Origin: Agromyces cerinus
GTDB taxonomy: Bacteria > Actinomycetota > Actinomycetes > Actinomycetales > Microbacteriaceae
DNA: 64,000 nt
Direction: 5' to 3'
NCBI RefSeq assembly: GCF_016907835.1
Contig: NZ_JAFBCT010000001.1
Location: 3,906,001-3,970,000, forward strand
The notes beneath the pieces are model-generated. The model did not search any database and was not told the DNA's origin. It was given only the letters and a program-made list of their open reading frames with translations. A program made the translations under genes and the position numbers. Numbering within the stretch: the first letter of the stretch is position 1; every line of letters begins with the position of its first letter. Of this stretch, positions 7,674 through 15,814 are shown piece by piece.

Positions 7674-9800
7674 TCAGCCCCGCAGCGCGAGCACGAACGG
7701 CAGCACCTCGGTCGCGCCCGCCTGGCGGAGCTCGCGCGCGGCGATCGTGAGGGTCCACCGGCTGTCGGCCTGGTCGTCGACGAGCAGCACGCCGCCCGCC
7801 GGCACGTCGAGGCCGTCGGCCGAGAACCGGTCCCACAGGCCGGCGAGCCGGAACGCGCTGTTGCCGCCCGGCTGGCCGGTAGGCCCCCCGTTCCGGAACT
7901 CGAGCGCGCCGAGGTACGGGAGCCGCCCGACCTCGGCGAGGCCTCGGGCGAGCGAGTCGACGAGCTGCGGGCGCGAGCGCGACGGCATCGCCACGACCGC
8001 GACCGGGCGCTCGGCCCAGCCCCAGCCGGCGAGCACCCGCACGCACGCGCCGAGCACCTGCGGCGACACGGGGGCGTCGGGCGCGCCCGCTGCGAACAGC
8101 TCGCGCAGTGTGCCGCCCCACCCGAGGTCGGTCAGTCGTGCCAGGGCCCGGCCGTCGCCCGCCTGCTCGGCGGGCGCGATGCGGCCCTTGACGTGCACGC
8201 CGAGACGGTCGGCTCCCGTCGGCCAGGCGCGGCGCGGTTCGATCGGCACGCCCACACGGTCGAGCGATTCGGCGGCAGTGGCCGTGGCGGATGCTGCGAT
8301 CTCACGCGGGAACCAGACGCCCGCGCAGTTGTCGCACCGCCCGCAGGGCGCCGCCGTGTCGTCGTCGAGCGATCGCTGCAGGAACTCCATGCGGCATCCG
8401 TCGGTCTGCTCGTAGTCGATCATGTGCTGCTGCTCGGCGAGCCGCTCGGCGGCGATGCGCTCGTAGCGCTCGGCGTCGTAGACCCACGGCATGCCCGTCG
8501 CGACCCAGCCGCCCTGCACCCGGCGCACGGCGCCGTCGACGTCGAGCACCTTGAGCAGCAGCTCGAGCGGGGTGCGACGGATGTCGACCATCGCCTCGAG
8601 GGCCGGTGTCGAGACGGGCACGTCGGAGAGGGCGCCGATGACGCGCTCCGCGCGCTCCTGATCGGGCATCGACGCGGTCGCGAAGTAGTGCCAGATCGCG
8701 GCGTCTTCGGTGCCGGGGAGCAGCAGCACGTCGGCGCTCTCGCTGGCGCGGCCGGCGCGACCGACCTGCTGGTAGTAGGCGACGGGCGACGACGGCGCGC
8801 CGAGGTGCAGTACGAATCCGAGGTCGGGCTTGTCGAAGCCCATGCCGAGCGCGCTCGTGGCGACGAGCGCCTTCACCTCGTTGCGCTTCAGCATGCCCTC
8901 GGACTCGGTGCGCTCGTCGGTGTCGGTCTGGCCCGTGTAGGCCCGCACCTCGTGGCCGCGTTCGCGCAGGAGGCGCGCGGTGTCGTTGGCAGCCGCGACG
9001 GTCAGCGTGTAGATGATGCCCGAGCCGGGCAGGTCGTCGAGGTGGCTGAGCAGCCAGGCGAGACGGCTCGGCGAATCGGGCAGGCGCAGCACCCCGAGCC
9101 GCAGCGATGCCCGGGCGAGCGGTCCGCGGATCGTGAGGACCTCGGGCGCCTCCGCCCCGCCGTCGGCCGCGCCCGTGCCGAGCTGCTCTGCGACATCGGC
9201 GACGACCCGGCTGTTCGCCGTCGCCGTCGTGGCGAGCACCGGCACCTCGGCCGGCATCTGCGAGATGAGGTCGCGGAGCCGCCGGTAATCGGGCCGGAAG
9301 TCGTGGCCCCAGTCGCTGATGCAGTGCGCCTCGTCGACGACGAGCATGCCGATGCGCCGCACGAGGGCGGGCAGCTGCTCTTCGCGGAAGGTCGGGTTGT
9401 TGAGCCGCTCGGGAGAGACGAGCAGCACGTCGACCTCGTCGCGGTCGAGCTGGGCGAGCACGTCGCTCCACTCGTGCGGGTTCGTCGAGTTGATGGCCAC
9501 GGCGCGCACCCCAGCACGCTCGGCGGCCGCGATCTGGTCGCGCATGAGGGCCAGCAGCGGTGAGACGAGCACGGTCGGCCCCGCGCCCTGCCGGCGGAGC
9601 AGCAGCGTCGCGACGAAGTACACCGCCGACTTGCCCCACCCGGTGCGCTGCACGACGAGCGCACGGCGGCGCCCCTCGACCAGGGCCTCGATCGCCTCGA
9701 ACTGCCCGTCGTGGAACTCGGCGTCGTCACGCCCGACGAGTTCGCGCAGCGCGGCGAGCGCAGCGGATCGGGTATCGGCGGGCGGCGCTGCGAGGGTCAT
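7674..9800 (-). CDS. recQ: RecQ-family ATP-dependent DNA helicase with C-terminal phosphoribosyltransferase-like domain
   Basis: A 3'-5' DNA helicase for recombination and repair. The 708-residue protein has Walker A TGWGKSAVYF (about residue 55), DEAH within VDEAHCISDWGHDFRPDYR, motif III TATAN, motif V LGMGFDKPDLGFV and motif VI QQVGRAGR. A Cys cluster CRMEF...CGRCDNC resembles the RecQ zinc site. Beyond this, the last 60 or so residues contain VLLVDDQADSRWTL, which has the shape of a PRPP-loop motif of phosphoribosyltransferases, so this is a helicase/PRTase fusion. The start MTLAAPP at 9800 was chosen over upstream in-frame starts because the extra sequence to 10190 is arginine-rich, lacks domains and overlaps a small gene on the other strand. 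Confidence 0.9.
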   Translation of the reverse strand: MTLAAPPADTRSAALAALRELVGRDDAEFHDGQFEAIEALVEGRRRALVVQRTGWGKSAVYFVATLLLRRQGAGPTVLVSPLLALMRDQIAAAERAGVRAVAINSTNPHEWSDVLAQLDRDEVDVLLVSPERLNNPTFREEQLPALVRRIGMLVVDEAHCISDWGHDFRPDYRRLRDLISQMPAEVPVLATTATANSRVVADVAEQLGTGAADGGAEAPEVLTIRGPLARASLRLGVLRLPDSPSRLAWLLSHLDDLPGSGIIYTLTVAAANDTARLLRERGHEVRAYTGQTDTDERTESEGMLKRNEVKALVATSALGMGFDKPDLGFVLHLGAPSSPVAYYQQVGRAGRASESADVLLLPGTEDAAIWHYFATASMPDQERAERVIGALSDVPVSTPALEAMVDIRRTPLELLLKVLDVDGAVRRVQGGWVATGMPWVYDAERYERIAAERLAEQQHMIDYEQTDGCRMEFLQRSLDDDTAAPCGRCDNCAGVWFPREIAASATATAAESLDRVGVPIEPRRAWPTGADRLGVHVKGRIAPAEQAGDGRALARLTDLGWGGTLRELFAAGAPDAPVSPQVLGACVRVLAGWGWAERPVAVVAMPSRSRPQLVDSLARGLAEVGRLPYLGALEFRNGGPTGQPGGNSAFRLAGLWDRFSADGLDVPAGGVLLVDDQADSRWTLTIAARELRQAGATEVLPFVLALRG

Positions 9801-9896
9801 CCCCCCACTCTGGCGCACGCGGCCGACAAGCGGCTGGGCGGAGTTCTGGAGCCACCTCAGATGGTGGGACGAAGAATAGGGCGATCTGCGGATGTC

Positions 9897-9924
9897 TCGA
9901 GCCCTCCTTAGCGAGGAGTCTCGA
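9897..9924 (+). promoter_or_regulatory. Hairpin upstream of small ORF
   Basis: The inverted repeat TCGAGCCCTCCT...AGGAGTCTCGA pairs about 10 bp with one small bulge. It ends 24 bases before the ATG at 9948 and may be part of the leader of that gene. Function unknown. Confidence 0.45.
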
Positions 9925-9947
9925 CTCAGACACACAGGAGCAGACAC

Positions 9948-10178
9948 ATGTTGATCTCGGAACTCGCCTTTCCCCACCTCGTCGCCGCCAACGACGAGCG
10001 CATCGACCGCGACCTCGAACGCCGCCGGGTGGCGCTGGAGCGCCGCGCCGAAGCCGCAGCGACTGCAGCCCCGGCCGCCGCGCGCACGTCCGCGGCATCC
10101 GTCGTGATGACCAGTGCACCGCGCCATGCGGCAACCCGCCGGCATCAGACGAACCGGATGCCGCGGCCCGCGGCGTAG
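9948..10178 (+). CDS. Small charged/alanine-rich hypothetical protein
   Basis: Encodes 76 residues with an N-terminal stretch (MLISELAFPHLVAANDERID) followed by a charged helix-prone segment DRDLERRRVALERRAEAAA and a basic Ala/Arg/Thr-rich tail. The start is supported by AGGAG eight bases upstream and by a leader hairpin. No domain is recognised. It stands alone between the divergent recQ gene and a small membrane-protein gene. The good ribosome site argues for a real gene, but the unusual tail composition keeps confidence moderate. Confidence 0.5.
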   Translation: MLISELAFPHLVAANDERIDRDLERRRVALERRAEAAATAAPAAARTSAASVVMTSAPRHAATRRHQTNRMPRPAA

Positions 10179-10216
10179 TGCTTGACGCACGCCGCTTCGC
10201 CGTCCACCCTGAACCC

Positions 10217-10597
10217 ATGAGCGAAATGACGCGCACCGCCGCCCGTGGTGCGGCCTTCTGGATCTGCTACGCGGTCACGGTCATCAGTGCGGGGGTGAGC
10301 GTCACCTACTCGGTGCTCGCCGTGATCGACGGCGGACTCGAGGCGAGCGACGCGCTCTACGCGACGTCGCGCAGCGTCGCGCTCGTCGTGATGGCGCTCG
10401 TGGCGCCGATGTTCCGGTCCGATGCCGGCCTCCTCGCCATCGCGGTGGCGATGACGATCGTGCAGGGCATCGACTCGTTCATCGGCGCGGTGCAGGGGGA
10501 CGTGGGCAAGACGATCGGCCCGGCCGTGCTGTGCGTCGTGACGATCGTCGCCGCGACGTTCCTCGCCCGCAGCGACCGCATGCGCATGCTCGAGTGA
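10217..10597 (+). CDS. Small integral membrane protein
   Basis: A 126-residue protein with four predicted hydrophobic segments: about residues 12-34 (FWICYAVTVISAGVSVTYSV), 50-62 (VALVVMALVAP), 68-86 (AGLLAIAVAMTIVQGI) and 98-116 (IGPAVLCVVTIVAATF). It ends in a basic tail, RSDRMRMLE. No Pfam-like signature is recognised; it resembles other small four-helix actinobacterial membrane proteins of unknown role. The ATG at 10217 has no strong Shine-Dalgarno sequence; MTRTAARG at 10226 is an alternative start. It is convergent with the SpoIIAA-like gene across a hairpin-rich spacer. Confidence 0.7.
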   Translation: MSEMTRTAARGAAFWICYAVTVISAGVSVTYSVLAVIDGGLEASDALYATSRSVALVVMALVAPMFRSDAGLLAIAVAMTIVQGIDSFIGAVQGDVGKTIGPAVLCVVTIVAATFLARSDRMRMLE

Positions 10598-10600
10598 AGT

Positions 10601-10640
10601 GACCGGCGCGCCGCCGGTCGGCGCCGGTCGGCGCCGACCG
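10601..10640. terminator. Hairpin-rich spacer between convergent genes
   Basis: A 7-bp stem GACCGGC/GCCGGTC (10601-10619) is followed by a perfect 16-base palindrome, CGGTCGGCGCCGACCG (10625-10640). The location between convergent stop codons fits bidirectional termination. Confidence 0.5.
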
Positions 10641-10642
10641 AG

Positions 10643-11041
10643 TCAGTCCGACGACGCGGAGGACGCCGCCGTCGTCGCCGACTCCGCCACCCAGGCGATC
10701 GCCTCGTCGCGCTGCGCCAGCGGGAACACGCGGAACTCCCCGGGTACGAGCCCGCCGAACGCGGTCGCGATACCCGCGAGCACGTCGTGGTCGGTGACGA
10801 ACGCCGCTCGACCCCACGCCGAGTGGGGGAGGCCGATGAGCTTCGCGTCCTCCCACATCGCGCCGAGCGAGTAGTGGTCGAACTCCTCGCCCATGACGAA
10901 GACGCAGTCGACCCGCCCGCGCGCGTCGAGCGCGGCATGGATCGCCGGGTCGAGCACGTCGCGGTAGTCCTCGGCCTCGATCGTGCCGACGGCACGGAAG
11001 CCGATCACGCCTGCGGGCAGGCCGTCGAGTGGTTCGATCAT
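10643..11041 (-). CDS. SpoIIAA/STAS-like domain protein
   Basis: A 132-residue protein resembling the SpoIIAA-like (STAS-related, DUF3478-type) family, based on the beta-alpha pattern GVIGFRAVGTIEAEDYRDVLDP, the central VDCVFVMGEEFDHYSLGAMWED, and VFPLAQRDEAIAWV near the end. The molecular role of the family is unclear; lipid or small-ligand binding has been suggested. Its ATG overlaps the stop of paaR (ATGA), so it is co-translated with the regulator and is the last gene of the paaI-K-R unit. A link to phenylacetate metabolism is inference from this coupling only. Confidence 0.75.
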   Translation of the reverse strand: MIEPLDGLPAGVIGFRAVGTIEAEDYRDVLDPAIHAALDARGRVDCVFVMGEEFDHYSLGAMWEDAKLIGLPHSAWGRAAFVTDHDVLAGIATAFGGLVPGEFRVFPLAQRDEAIAWVAESATTAASSASSD

Positions 11042-11688
11042 GCTGGTCCCCGTTCGATGAGCTCTTCGACGCGATTCGAGGTGGGCATGCGCAGCCCGTC
11101 GAGGGCGATGGCGATCACGTCGCCGGCGAGTCGGTCCGCGTCCTCCTTACCGCCCGGGCGGTACCACTCGACGATCGAGTTGATCATGCCGAAGGCGAGG
11201 CGCGCGACGACGCTCGGGTCGATGTCGGAGCGGAGGCTGCCCTCGGCCTGCGCCTCCTCGACGAGCGAGGTGACCGCCCGGTCGAACGCTCGTCGCCGGG
11301 CGAGGGCACGCCGCTCGACCTCGGTGTTGCCGCGCACGCGGAGCAGCAGCGTCACCGACGGCAGCTTCTCGACGAGCACGTGCACGGCGCCGCCGAGCAC
11401 CGCCTCGAGCCGATCGGCGGCACGGCCCCGCGTGGCGCCCGACTCGCCGAGCACGCCCTCGAGAGCGCTGAGCGCATCGTCGAGCGCACGCTCGAGGATC
11501 TCGTCCTTCGAGGCGAAGTGGTGGTAGATCGCCGACTTCGACAGGCCGAGCCGATCGGCGAGCACCCCCATCGAGGTCGCGTCGTAGCCGTACTGGTTGA
11601 ACGCGGCGACGGCGACCTCGAGGATCCCCTGCTGGTCGTACCCGGGGCGCCCGCGTCGAAGTGAACCGTTCTCAGACATCGCCATCAT
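11038..11688 (-). CDS. paaR: TetR-family transcriptional regulator of phenylacetate degradation
   Basis: A 216-residue TetR repressor. The N-terminal helix-turn-helix (about residues 15-60) includes ATSMGVLADRLGLSKSAIYHHFASKDEIL, and the C-terminal domain (about 90-200) would bind the inducer, expected to be phenylacetyl-CoA. It lies downstream of paaK in the paaI-K-R unit. Palindromes matching the actinobacterial PaaR core occur before paaA/paaI, before paaJ and before the ABC importer operon at 42240. Assignment as PaaR rests on family and location. A dispersed repeat separates it from paaK by 75 bases, so it may also have its own promoter. Confidence 0.85.
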   Translation of the reverse strand: MMAMSENGSLRRGRPGYDQQGILEVAVAAFNQYGYDATSMGVLADRLGLSKSAIYHHFASKDEILERALDDALSALEGVLGESGATRGRAADRLEAVLGGAVHVLVEKLPSVTLLLRVRGNTEVERRALARRRAFDRAVTSLVEEAQAEGSLRSDIDPSVVARLAFGMINSIVEWYRPGGKEDADRLAGDVIAIALDGLRMPTSNRVEELIERGPA

Positions 11689-11713
11689 CTTCGCATCCTC
11701 TGCGCCGGTCTCC

Positions 11714-11772
11714 GCGGGTTGAGCCTGTCGACACCCCGACCCGGGCGGCAGGTTTCGGCAGGCTCAACCCGC
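11714..11772. repeat. Inverted pair of dispersed repeats between paaK and paaR
   Basis: GCGGGTTGAGCCTGTCGACACC-type sequence at 11714-11735 is mirrored at 11751-11772, leaving a 15-base loop. The two 22-base arms pair almost completely. The right arm supplies the stop codon and last two residues of PaaK. The hairpin could reduce readthrough into paaR or stabilise the upstream message. Confidence 0.8.
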
Positions 11773-13107
11773 AGAACCGCGCAGGTCGTAGACGCGCTTG
11801 TACTTGCCCTCGCTGCGGGGGAGCGCACCCGGCTCCTCGAGCTGCACGGCGACGGTCGATCCGATGCCCTCCTTGATGCGCTTGGCGAGCACCACGGTGG
11901 CGGCCTGGCAGACCTCGATCGAGAGGTCGGGGTGCCGCTCGATGCGCACGGTCAGGTCGTCCATGGTGCCCGTGCGGCGCAGCTCGAGGATGAAGTGCGG
12001 GGTGAGCTGCTCGATGCCGAGCACGATCTCCTCGATCTGCGTCGGGAAGAGGTTCACGCCGCGCAGGATGATCATGTCGTCGTTGCGGCCCGTGATCTTC
12101 TCGATGCGGCGCATGCCGGGCCGGGCAGTGCCGGGCAGCAGTCGCGTGAGGTCGCGCGTGCGGTAGCGGATGACCGGGAACGCCTCCTTGGTGAGCGAGG
12201 TGAAGACGAGTTCGCCCATCTCGCCGTCGGGGAGCTGCGCGCCCGTCTCGCCGTCGATGATCTCGGGCAGGAAGTGGTCCTCCCAGATGTGCGGGCCGTC
12301 CTTCGTCTCGAGGCACTCGTTGCCGACGCCGGGGCCCATGACCTCGCTGAGGCCGTAGATGTCGAGCGCGTCGATGCCGAGGCGCTGCTCGAGTTCGTGG
12401 CGCATCTCGTTCGTCCACGGCTCGGCGCCGAGCACGGCGACCTTCAGCGAGGTCGATCGCGGGTCGATGCCCTGCTCGACCATGCAGTCGGCGATCGTCA
12501 GCAGGTAGCTCGGCGTGCAGAGGATCGCGTCGGGCTCGAAGTCGAGGATGAGCTGCACCTGACGCGCGGTCTGGCCGCCCGACATCGGGATGACGGTCGC
12601 GCCGAGCTTCTCGATGCCGCCGTGCGCGCCGAGGCCGCCGGTGAAGAGCCCGTAGCCGTAGGCGTTGTGCACCTTCATGCCGGGGCGGATGCCGCTGGCC
12701 CGCAGCGACCGCGCGATGAGCGTCGCCCAGCGGTCGAGGTCGCCCTTCGTGTAGCCCACGACGGTGGGGCGGCCCGTGGTGCCGCTCGAGGCGTGGATGC
12801 GCGCGACCTGCTCCATCGGCACGGCGAACATGCCGAACGGGTAGGTCTGGCGCAGGTCCTCCTTGGTCGTGAAGGGCAGCTTCACGACGTCGGCGAGCGA
12901 GCGGATGTCTCGGGGGTGCACGCCCGCCTCGTCGAACTTCCTCGTGTAGAGGGGCACGTTGTCATAGGCGTGCTGCACGGTCTGCTGGAGGCGCTCGAGC
13001 TGGAGCGCCTCGACCTCGGCGCGGGTCATCCGCTCTTCGGGGTCGAGGTCCGCGGGTGCCGCTGGGGCGAGGCCGGAGATGGAGGGGGAGGTGGTCGTCG
13101 TCGACAC
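11764..13107 (-). CDS. paaK: Phenylacetate-CoA ligase
   Basis: Activates phenylacetate with ATP and CoA to phenylacetyl-CoA, the entry step of the pathway. The 447-residue protein belongs to the adenylate-forming family. Visible motifs are the P-loop-like HASSGTTGRPTVVGYT (about 102-117), the GVGNECLETKDGPHIWEDHF region, YRTRDLTRLLPG and ITGRNDDMIILRGVNLFP. The GTG start (VSTTTTS) follows GGAG at a good distance and lies 19 bases after the paaI stop. The protein ends in a short tail, GSAG, whose last codons and stop lie inside a dispersed repeat. Confidence 0.95.
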   Translation of the reverse strand: MSTTTTSPSISGLAPAAPADLDPEERMTRAEVEALQLERLQQTVQHAYDNVPLYTRKFDEAGVHPRDIRSLADVVKLPFTTKEDLRQTYPFGMFAVPMEQVARIHASSGTTGRPTVVGYTKGDLDRWATLIARSLRASGIRPGMKVHNAYGYGLFTGGLGAHGGIEKLGATVIPMSGGQTARQVQLILDFEPDAILCTPSYLLTIADCMVEQGIDPRSTSLKVAVLGAEPWTNEMRHELEQRLGIDALDIYGLSEVMGPGVGNECLETKDGPHIWEDHFLPEIIDGETGAQLPDGEMGELVFTSLTKEAFPVIRYRTRDLTRLLPGTARPGMRRIEKITGRNDDMIILRGVNLFPTQIEEIVLGIEQLTPHFILELRRTGTMDDLTVRIERHPDLSIEVCQAATVVLAKRIKEGIGSTVAVQLEEPGALPRSEGKYKRVYDLRGSAG

Positions 13108-13126
13108 GGGGGCTCCTGGTGGCGGG

Positions 13127-13537
13127 TCAGATGGTGCGGTTGGTGGAGATCGAGCGGCCGCGGAACTCGGCGACGGCGTCGCCCTGCTCGTCGACGACCG
13201 TGACGTCGTAGAGGCCGGTGCGGCCGCTGCGTGCGCGGCGGACGGCGGTGGCGGTGAGGGTCTGCCCGGCGACCGTCGACTTCAGGAAGGTGATGTCGGC
13301 CCCGGCGGCGACCGTGATGGTGTGGTCTTCGTTGCAGGCGATCGCGAAGGCGGTGTCGGCGAGCGTGAAGACGAAGCCGCCATGAGTGATGTGGAAGCCG
13401 TTCGTCATGTCATCGCGCACCTGCATCGAGACGACCGCGTGGCCCGGCTCGTCGACCTCGACGACCATGCCGAGCGCCGCGGAGGCCTGGTCGCGCTGCA
13501 TCATCGCCCGGGTCGGGGTGGTCGCGGCATCCGTCAT
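13127..13537 (-). CDS. paaI: Hydroxyphenylacetyl-CoA-type thioesterase
   Basis: A hot-dog-fold thioesterase of 136 residues that removes CoA from dead-end or hydroxylated phenylacetyl-CoA intermediates and so releases trapped CoA. The family signature is GFHITHGGFVFTLADTAFAIACN (about residues 48-70), with the HGG and catalytic Asp in LADTAFA. The start MTDAATTP at 13537 has GGAG upstream. Longer in-frame starts would run into the operator region and lack ribosome sites. It is the first gene of the leftward paaI-K-R unit, divergent from paaA. Confidence 0.92.
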   Translation of the reverse strand: MTDAATTPTRAMMQRDQASAALGMVVEVDEPGHAVVSMQVRDDMTNGFHITHGGFVFTLADTAFAIACNEDHTITVAAGADITFLKSTVAGQTLTATAVRRARSGRTGLYDVTVVDEQGDAVAEFRGRSISTNRTI

Positions 13538-13600
13538 CTGAAGCTCCTCGTCGAGTTCATGTGTTCGCGCGCGTTGCCGCAGCGCTCGACATGAGCATAT

Positions 13601-13622
13601 ACTAACTGAACGATCGGTTAGT
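13601..13622. promoter_or_regulatory. PaaR operator in the paaI/paaA divergent region
   Basis: A 22-bp palindrome with arms ACTAAC and GTTAGT and centre TGAACGATCG. It matches the consensus known for Corynebacterium PaaR (ACT-N-ACCG-NN-CG-NN-CGGT-N-AGT) at all but one fixed position. It lies 32 bp before the paaA start and 64 bp before the paaI start, so one repressor dimer pair could control both directions. Confidence 0.85.
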
Positions 13623-13653
13623 AATGCCGAATCCAGAGACACAGGAGTCGACG

Positions 13654-14643
13654 ATGACCTCTCCAGCAGACCTCAGCGTGGTCGACCCGGAGCTCTCCGT
13701 GGAGGAGGCCCGGTTCAACGACCTCATCGCCGCCGACTCCCGCATCGAGCCCCGCGACTGGATGCCCGATGCCTACCGCAAGACGCTCATCCGGCAGATC
13801 TCGCAGCATGCGCACTCCGAGATCATCGGCATGCAGCCCGAGTCGAACTGGATCACGCGCGCCCCGAGCCTGAAGCGCAAGGCGATCCTCATGGCGAAGG
13901 TGCAAGACGAGGCCGGCCACGGGCTCTACCTCTACTCGGCGGCGCAGACCCTCGGCATCACGCGCGAGGAGATGACGGACCAGCTCATCACCGGCCGGGC
14001 ACGCTACTCGTCGATCTTCAACTACACGACGCCGACGTGGGCCGACATGGGCGCGATCGGATGGCTCGTCGACGGCGCCGCGATCTGCAACCAGGTGCCG
14101 CTCTGCCGCGCCTCGTACGGCCCGTACGGCCGGGCGATGGTGCGCATCTGCAAAGAAGAGTCGTTCCACCAGCGCCAGGGCTTCGAGATCCTGCTCGAGC
14201 TCATGCAGGGCACCGAGGCGCAGCGCGAGATGGCTCAGGACGCGGTGAACCGCTGGTACTGGCCCGCGCTGCAGATGTTCGGCCCGCCCGACGACCAGTC
14301 GCCGAACTCCGCCCAGTCGATGGCGTGGAACATCAAGCGCTTCTCGAACGACGAGCTGCGCCAGCGCTTCGTCGGCATGCTCGTGCCGCAGGCCGAGGTC
14401 ATGGGCGTGACGCTGCCCGACCCGAACCTGCGCTTCAACGAGGAGACCGACGAGTACGACATGAGCGAGATCGACTGGACCGAGTTCAACGAGGTGCTCG
14501 CGGGCCGCGGCCCGGCGAACGCCGAGCGCATCCGCCGACGCCGCGAGGCCCACGAAGACGGGGCCTGGGTGCGCGAGGCGGCGCACGAGTACGCCCGCAA
14601 GCAGTCCGAGCGCGCGCTCGCCGCAGCAGGGGCGGTGGCGTGA
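13654..14643 (+). CDS. paaA: Ring 1,2-phenylacetyl-CoA epoxidase, catalytic subunit
   Basis: The di-iron oxygenase subunit that converts phenylacetyl-CoA to the 1,2-epoxide. The 329-residue ferritin-like helical protein has iron-ligand motifs [17 protein letters not shown] (about residue 85) and [15 protein letters not shown] (about 170). The start at 13654 follows AGGAG by six bases; an upstream in-frame ATG at 13624 lacks a ribosome site and abuts the operator. Its stop overlaps the paaB start (TGATG). It is the first gene of paaA-B-C-D-E-G, under the shared PaaR palindrome. Confidence 0.97.
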   Translation: MTSPADLSVVDPELSVEEARFNDLIAADSRIEPRDWMPDAYRKTLIRQISQHAHSEIIGMQPESNWITRAPSLKRKAILMAKVQDEAGHGLYLYSAAQTLGITREEMTDQLITGRARYSSIFNYTTPTWADMGAIGWLVDGAAICNQVPLCRASYGPYGRAMVRICKEESFHQRQGFEILLELMQGTEAQREMAQDAVNRWYWPALQMFGPPDDQSPNSAQSMAWNIKRFSNDELRQRFVGMLVPQAEVMGVTLPDPNLRFNEETDEYDMSEIDWTEFNEVLAGRGPANAERIRRRREAHEDGAWVREAAHEYARKQSERALAAAGAVA

Positions 14644-14948
14644 TGTCGACACCCGGTGAGATCGGCACCGAGGCCTGGCCCCTCTGGGAGGTCTTCGTGC
14701 GCGCCAACCGCGGCCTCTCGCACGTGCACGTCGGCTCGCTGCACGCGCCCGACGCCGACATGGCGGTGCGCAACGCGCGCGACCTCTACACGCGCCGGAA
14801 CGAGGGGATCTCGATCTGGGTCGTGCCCGCCGACGCGATCACGACGAGCGACCCCGACGCGAAGGGCGCCTTCTTCGAGAGCCCCGCCGGCAAGAACTAC
14901 CGCCACGCGGTCTACTACACGAAGAGCGAAGGGGTGAAGCACCTGTGA
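14643..14948 (+). CDS. paaB: Phenylacetyl-CoA epoxidase subunit PaaB
   Basis: A 101-residue small subunit of the epoxidase complex that stabilises higher-order assembly of PaaA and PaaC. The family pattern is visible: WPLWEVFVRANRGLSHVHVGSLHAPDA, then ALYTRR-like NARDLYTRRNEGISIWVVP and a C-terminal YRHAVYYTKSEGVKHL. It overlaps the paaA stop at its start and the paaC GTG at its stop, indicating tight translational coupling. Confidence 0.96.
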   Translation: MSTPGEIGTEAWPLWEVFVRANRGLSHVHVGSLHAPDADMAVRNARDLYTRRNEGISIWVVPADAITTSDPDAKGAFFESPAGKNYRHAVYYTKSEGVKHL

Positions 14949-15814
14949 GCGGCGCCGACCTCGACCCGCACGGCGACGTCCACGGCGATGTCTCCGTCGA
15001 TCGTCTCGCGCTCGCCGACGAGCTCGCGGGCACCGCGGCCGACGGCAGCACGGCGGTCGCCTCTGCGGATGCCGCGGAGTACGCGCTGCGCCTCGGCGAC
15101 GACGCCCTCGTGCTCGCCCAGCAGCTCGGCATGTGGATCGCCCGCGCCCCCGAGCTCGAAGAGGACGTCGCGCTCGGCAACATCGCCCTCGACCTCATCG
15201 GACACGCCCGATCGCTGCTGCACTACGCCGGCACCGCGAGCGGTCGCAGCGAAGACGACCTCGCCTACTGGCGGAACGAACCCGAATTCCGCAACGCCTG
15301 GCTCTTCGAGCAGCCGAACGGCGACTTCGCCCACACGATCGCGCGGCAGCTCGCGGCATCCGTCTACCTGTACGAGCTGTACTCGCGACTCGTCGACTCC
15401 ACCGACCCGACGCTCTCGGCGATCGCCGCGAAGTCGGTGAAGGAGGTCGACTACCACCGCGACCACGCGACCCAGTGGGTGCTGCGGCTCGCGGGCGGCA
15501 CCGAGGAGTCGCGTCGCCGCATGCTCCTCGCGATCATCGACACCTGGCCCTACGTCGACGAGCTGTTCGTCGACGATGCGCTCGTCGAGCGGCTCGCCGC
15601 AGCGGGCATCGCGGTGCTGCCGTCGACCCTGCGCCCGGCGTTCGACGCCGTCATCGACGAGGTCTTCGCCGAGGCCGTGCTGGAGCGCCCGACCGGGCGC
15701 ACGGCGTTCATCGCCTCGGGCGGCGGACGACACGGCAGCCACACCGAGCACCTCGGGCCGCTCCTCGCCGAGATGCAGGTGCTCGCCCGCGCGCACCCCG
15801 GAGCATCATGGTGA
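14945..15814 (+). CDS. paaC: Phenylacetyl-CoA epoxidase structural subunit PaaC
   Basis: A 289-residue ferritin-like partner of PaaA that lacks a full di-iron site in this family and supports catalysis structurally. Recognisable segments are LGDDALVLAQQLGMWIARAPELEEDVALGNIALDLIGHAR (about 40-80), YWRNEPEFRNAWLFEQPNGDFAHTI and KEVDYHRDHATQWVLRLAGG. The GTG start overlaps the paaB stop. The N-terminal 30 or so residues are Asp/Gly-rich and look like an extension compared with short homologues. Confidence 0.95.
   Translation: MSGADLDPHGDVHGDVSVDRLALADELAGTAADGSTAVASADAAEYALRLGDDALVLAQQLGMWIARAPELEEDVALGNIALDLIGHARSLLHYAGTASGRSEDDLAYWRNEPEFRNAWLFEQPNGDFAHTIARQLAASVYLYELYSRLVDSTDPTLSAIAAKSVKEVDYHRDHATQWVLRLAGGTEESRRRMLLAIIDTWPYVDELFVDDALVERLAAAGIAVLPSTLRPAFDAVIDEVFAEAVLERPTGRTAFIASGGGRHGSHTEHLGPLLAEMQVLARAHPGASW

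Noticed and set aside
9801..10190. N-terminal extension of RecQ
   Set aside because: Arg/Gly-rich, no domain, overlaps the opposite-strand small gene; the family start fits 9800.
11719..13203. Plus-strand frame opposite paaK
   Set aside because: Starts within a dispersed repeat and has shadow composition; paaK is unambiguous.
13624..13653. Earlier ATG for paaA ([10 protein letters not shown])
   Set aside because: No ribosome site and directly beside the operator; AGGAG precedes the ATG at 13654.
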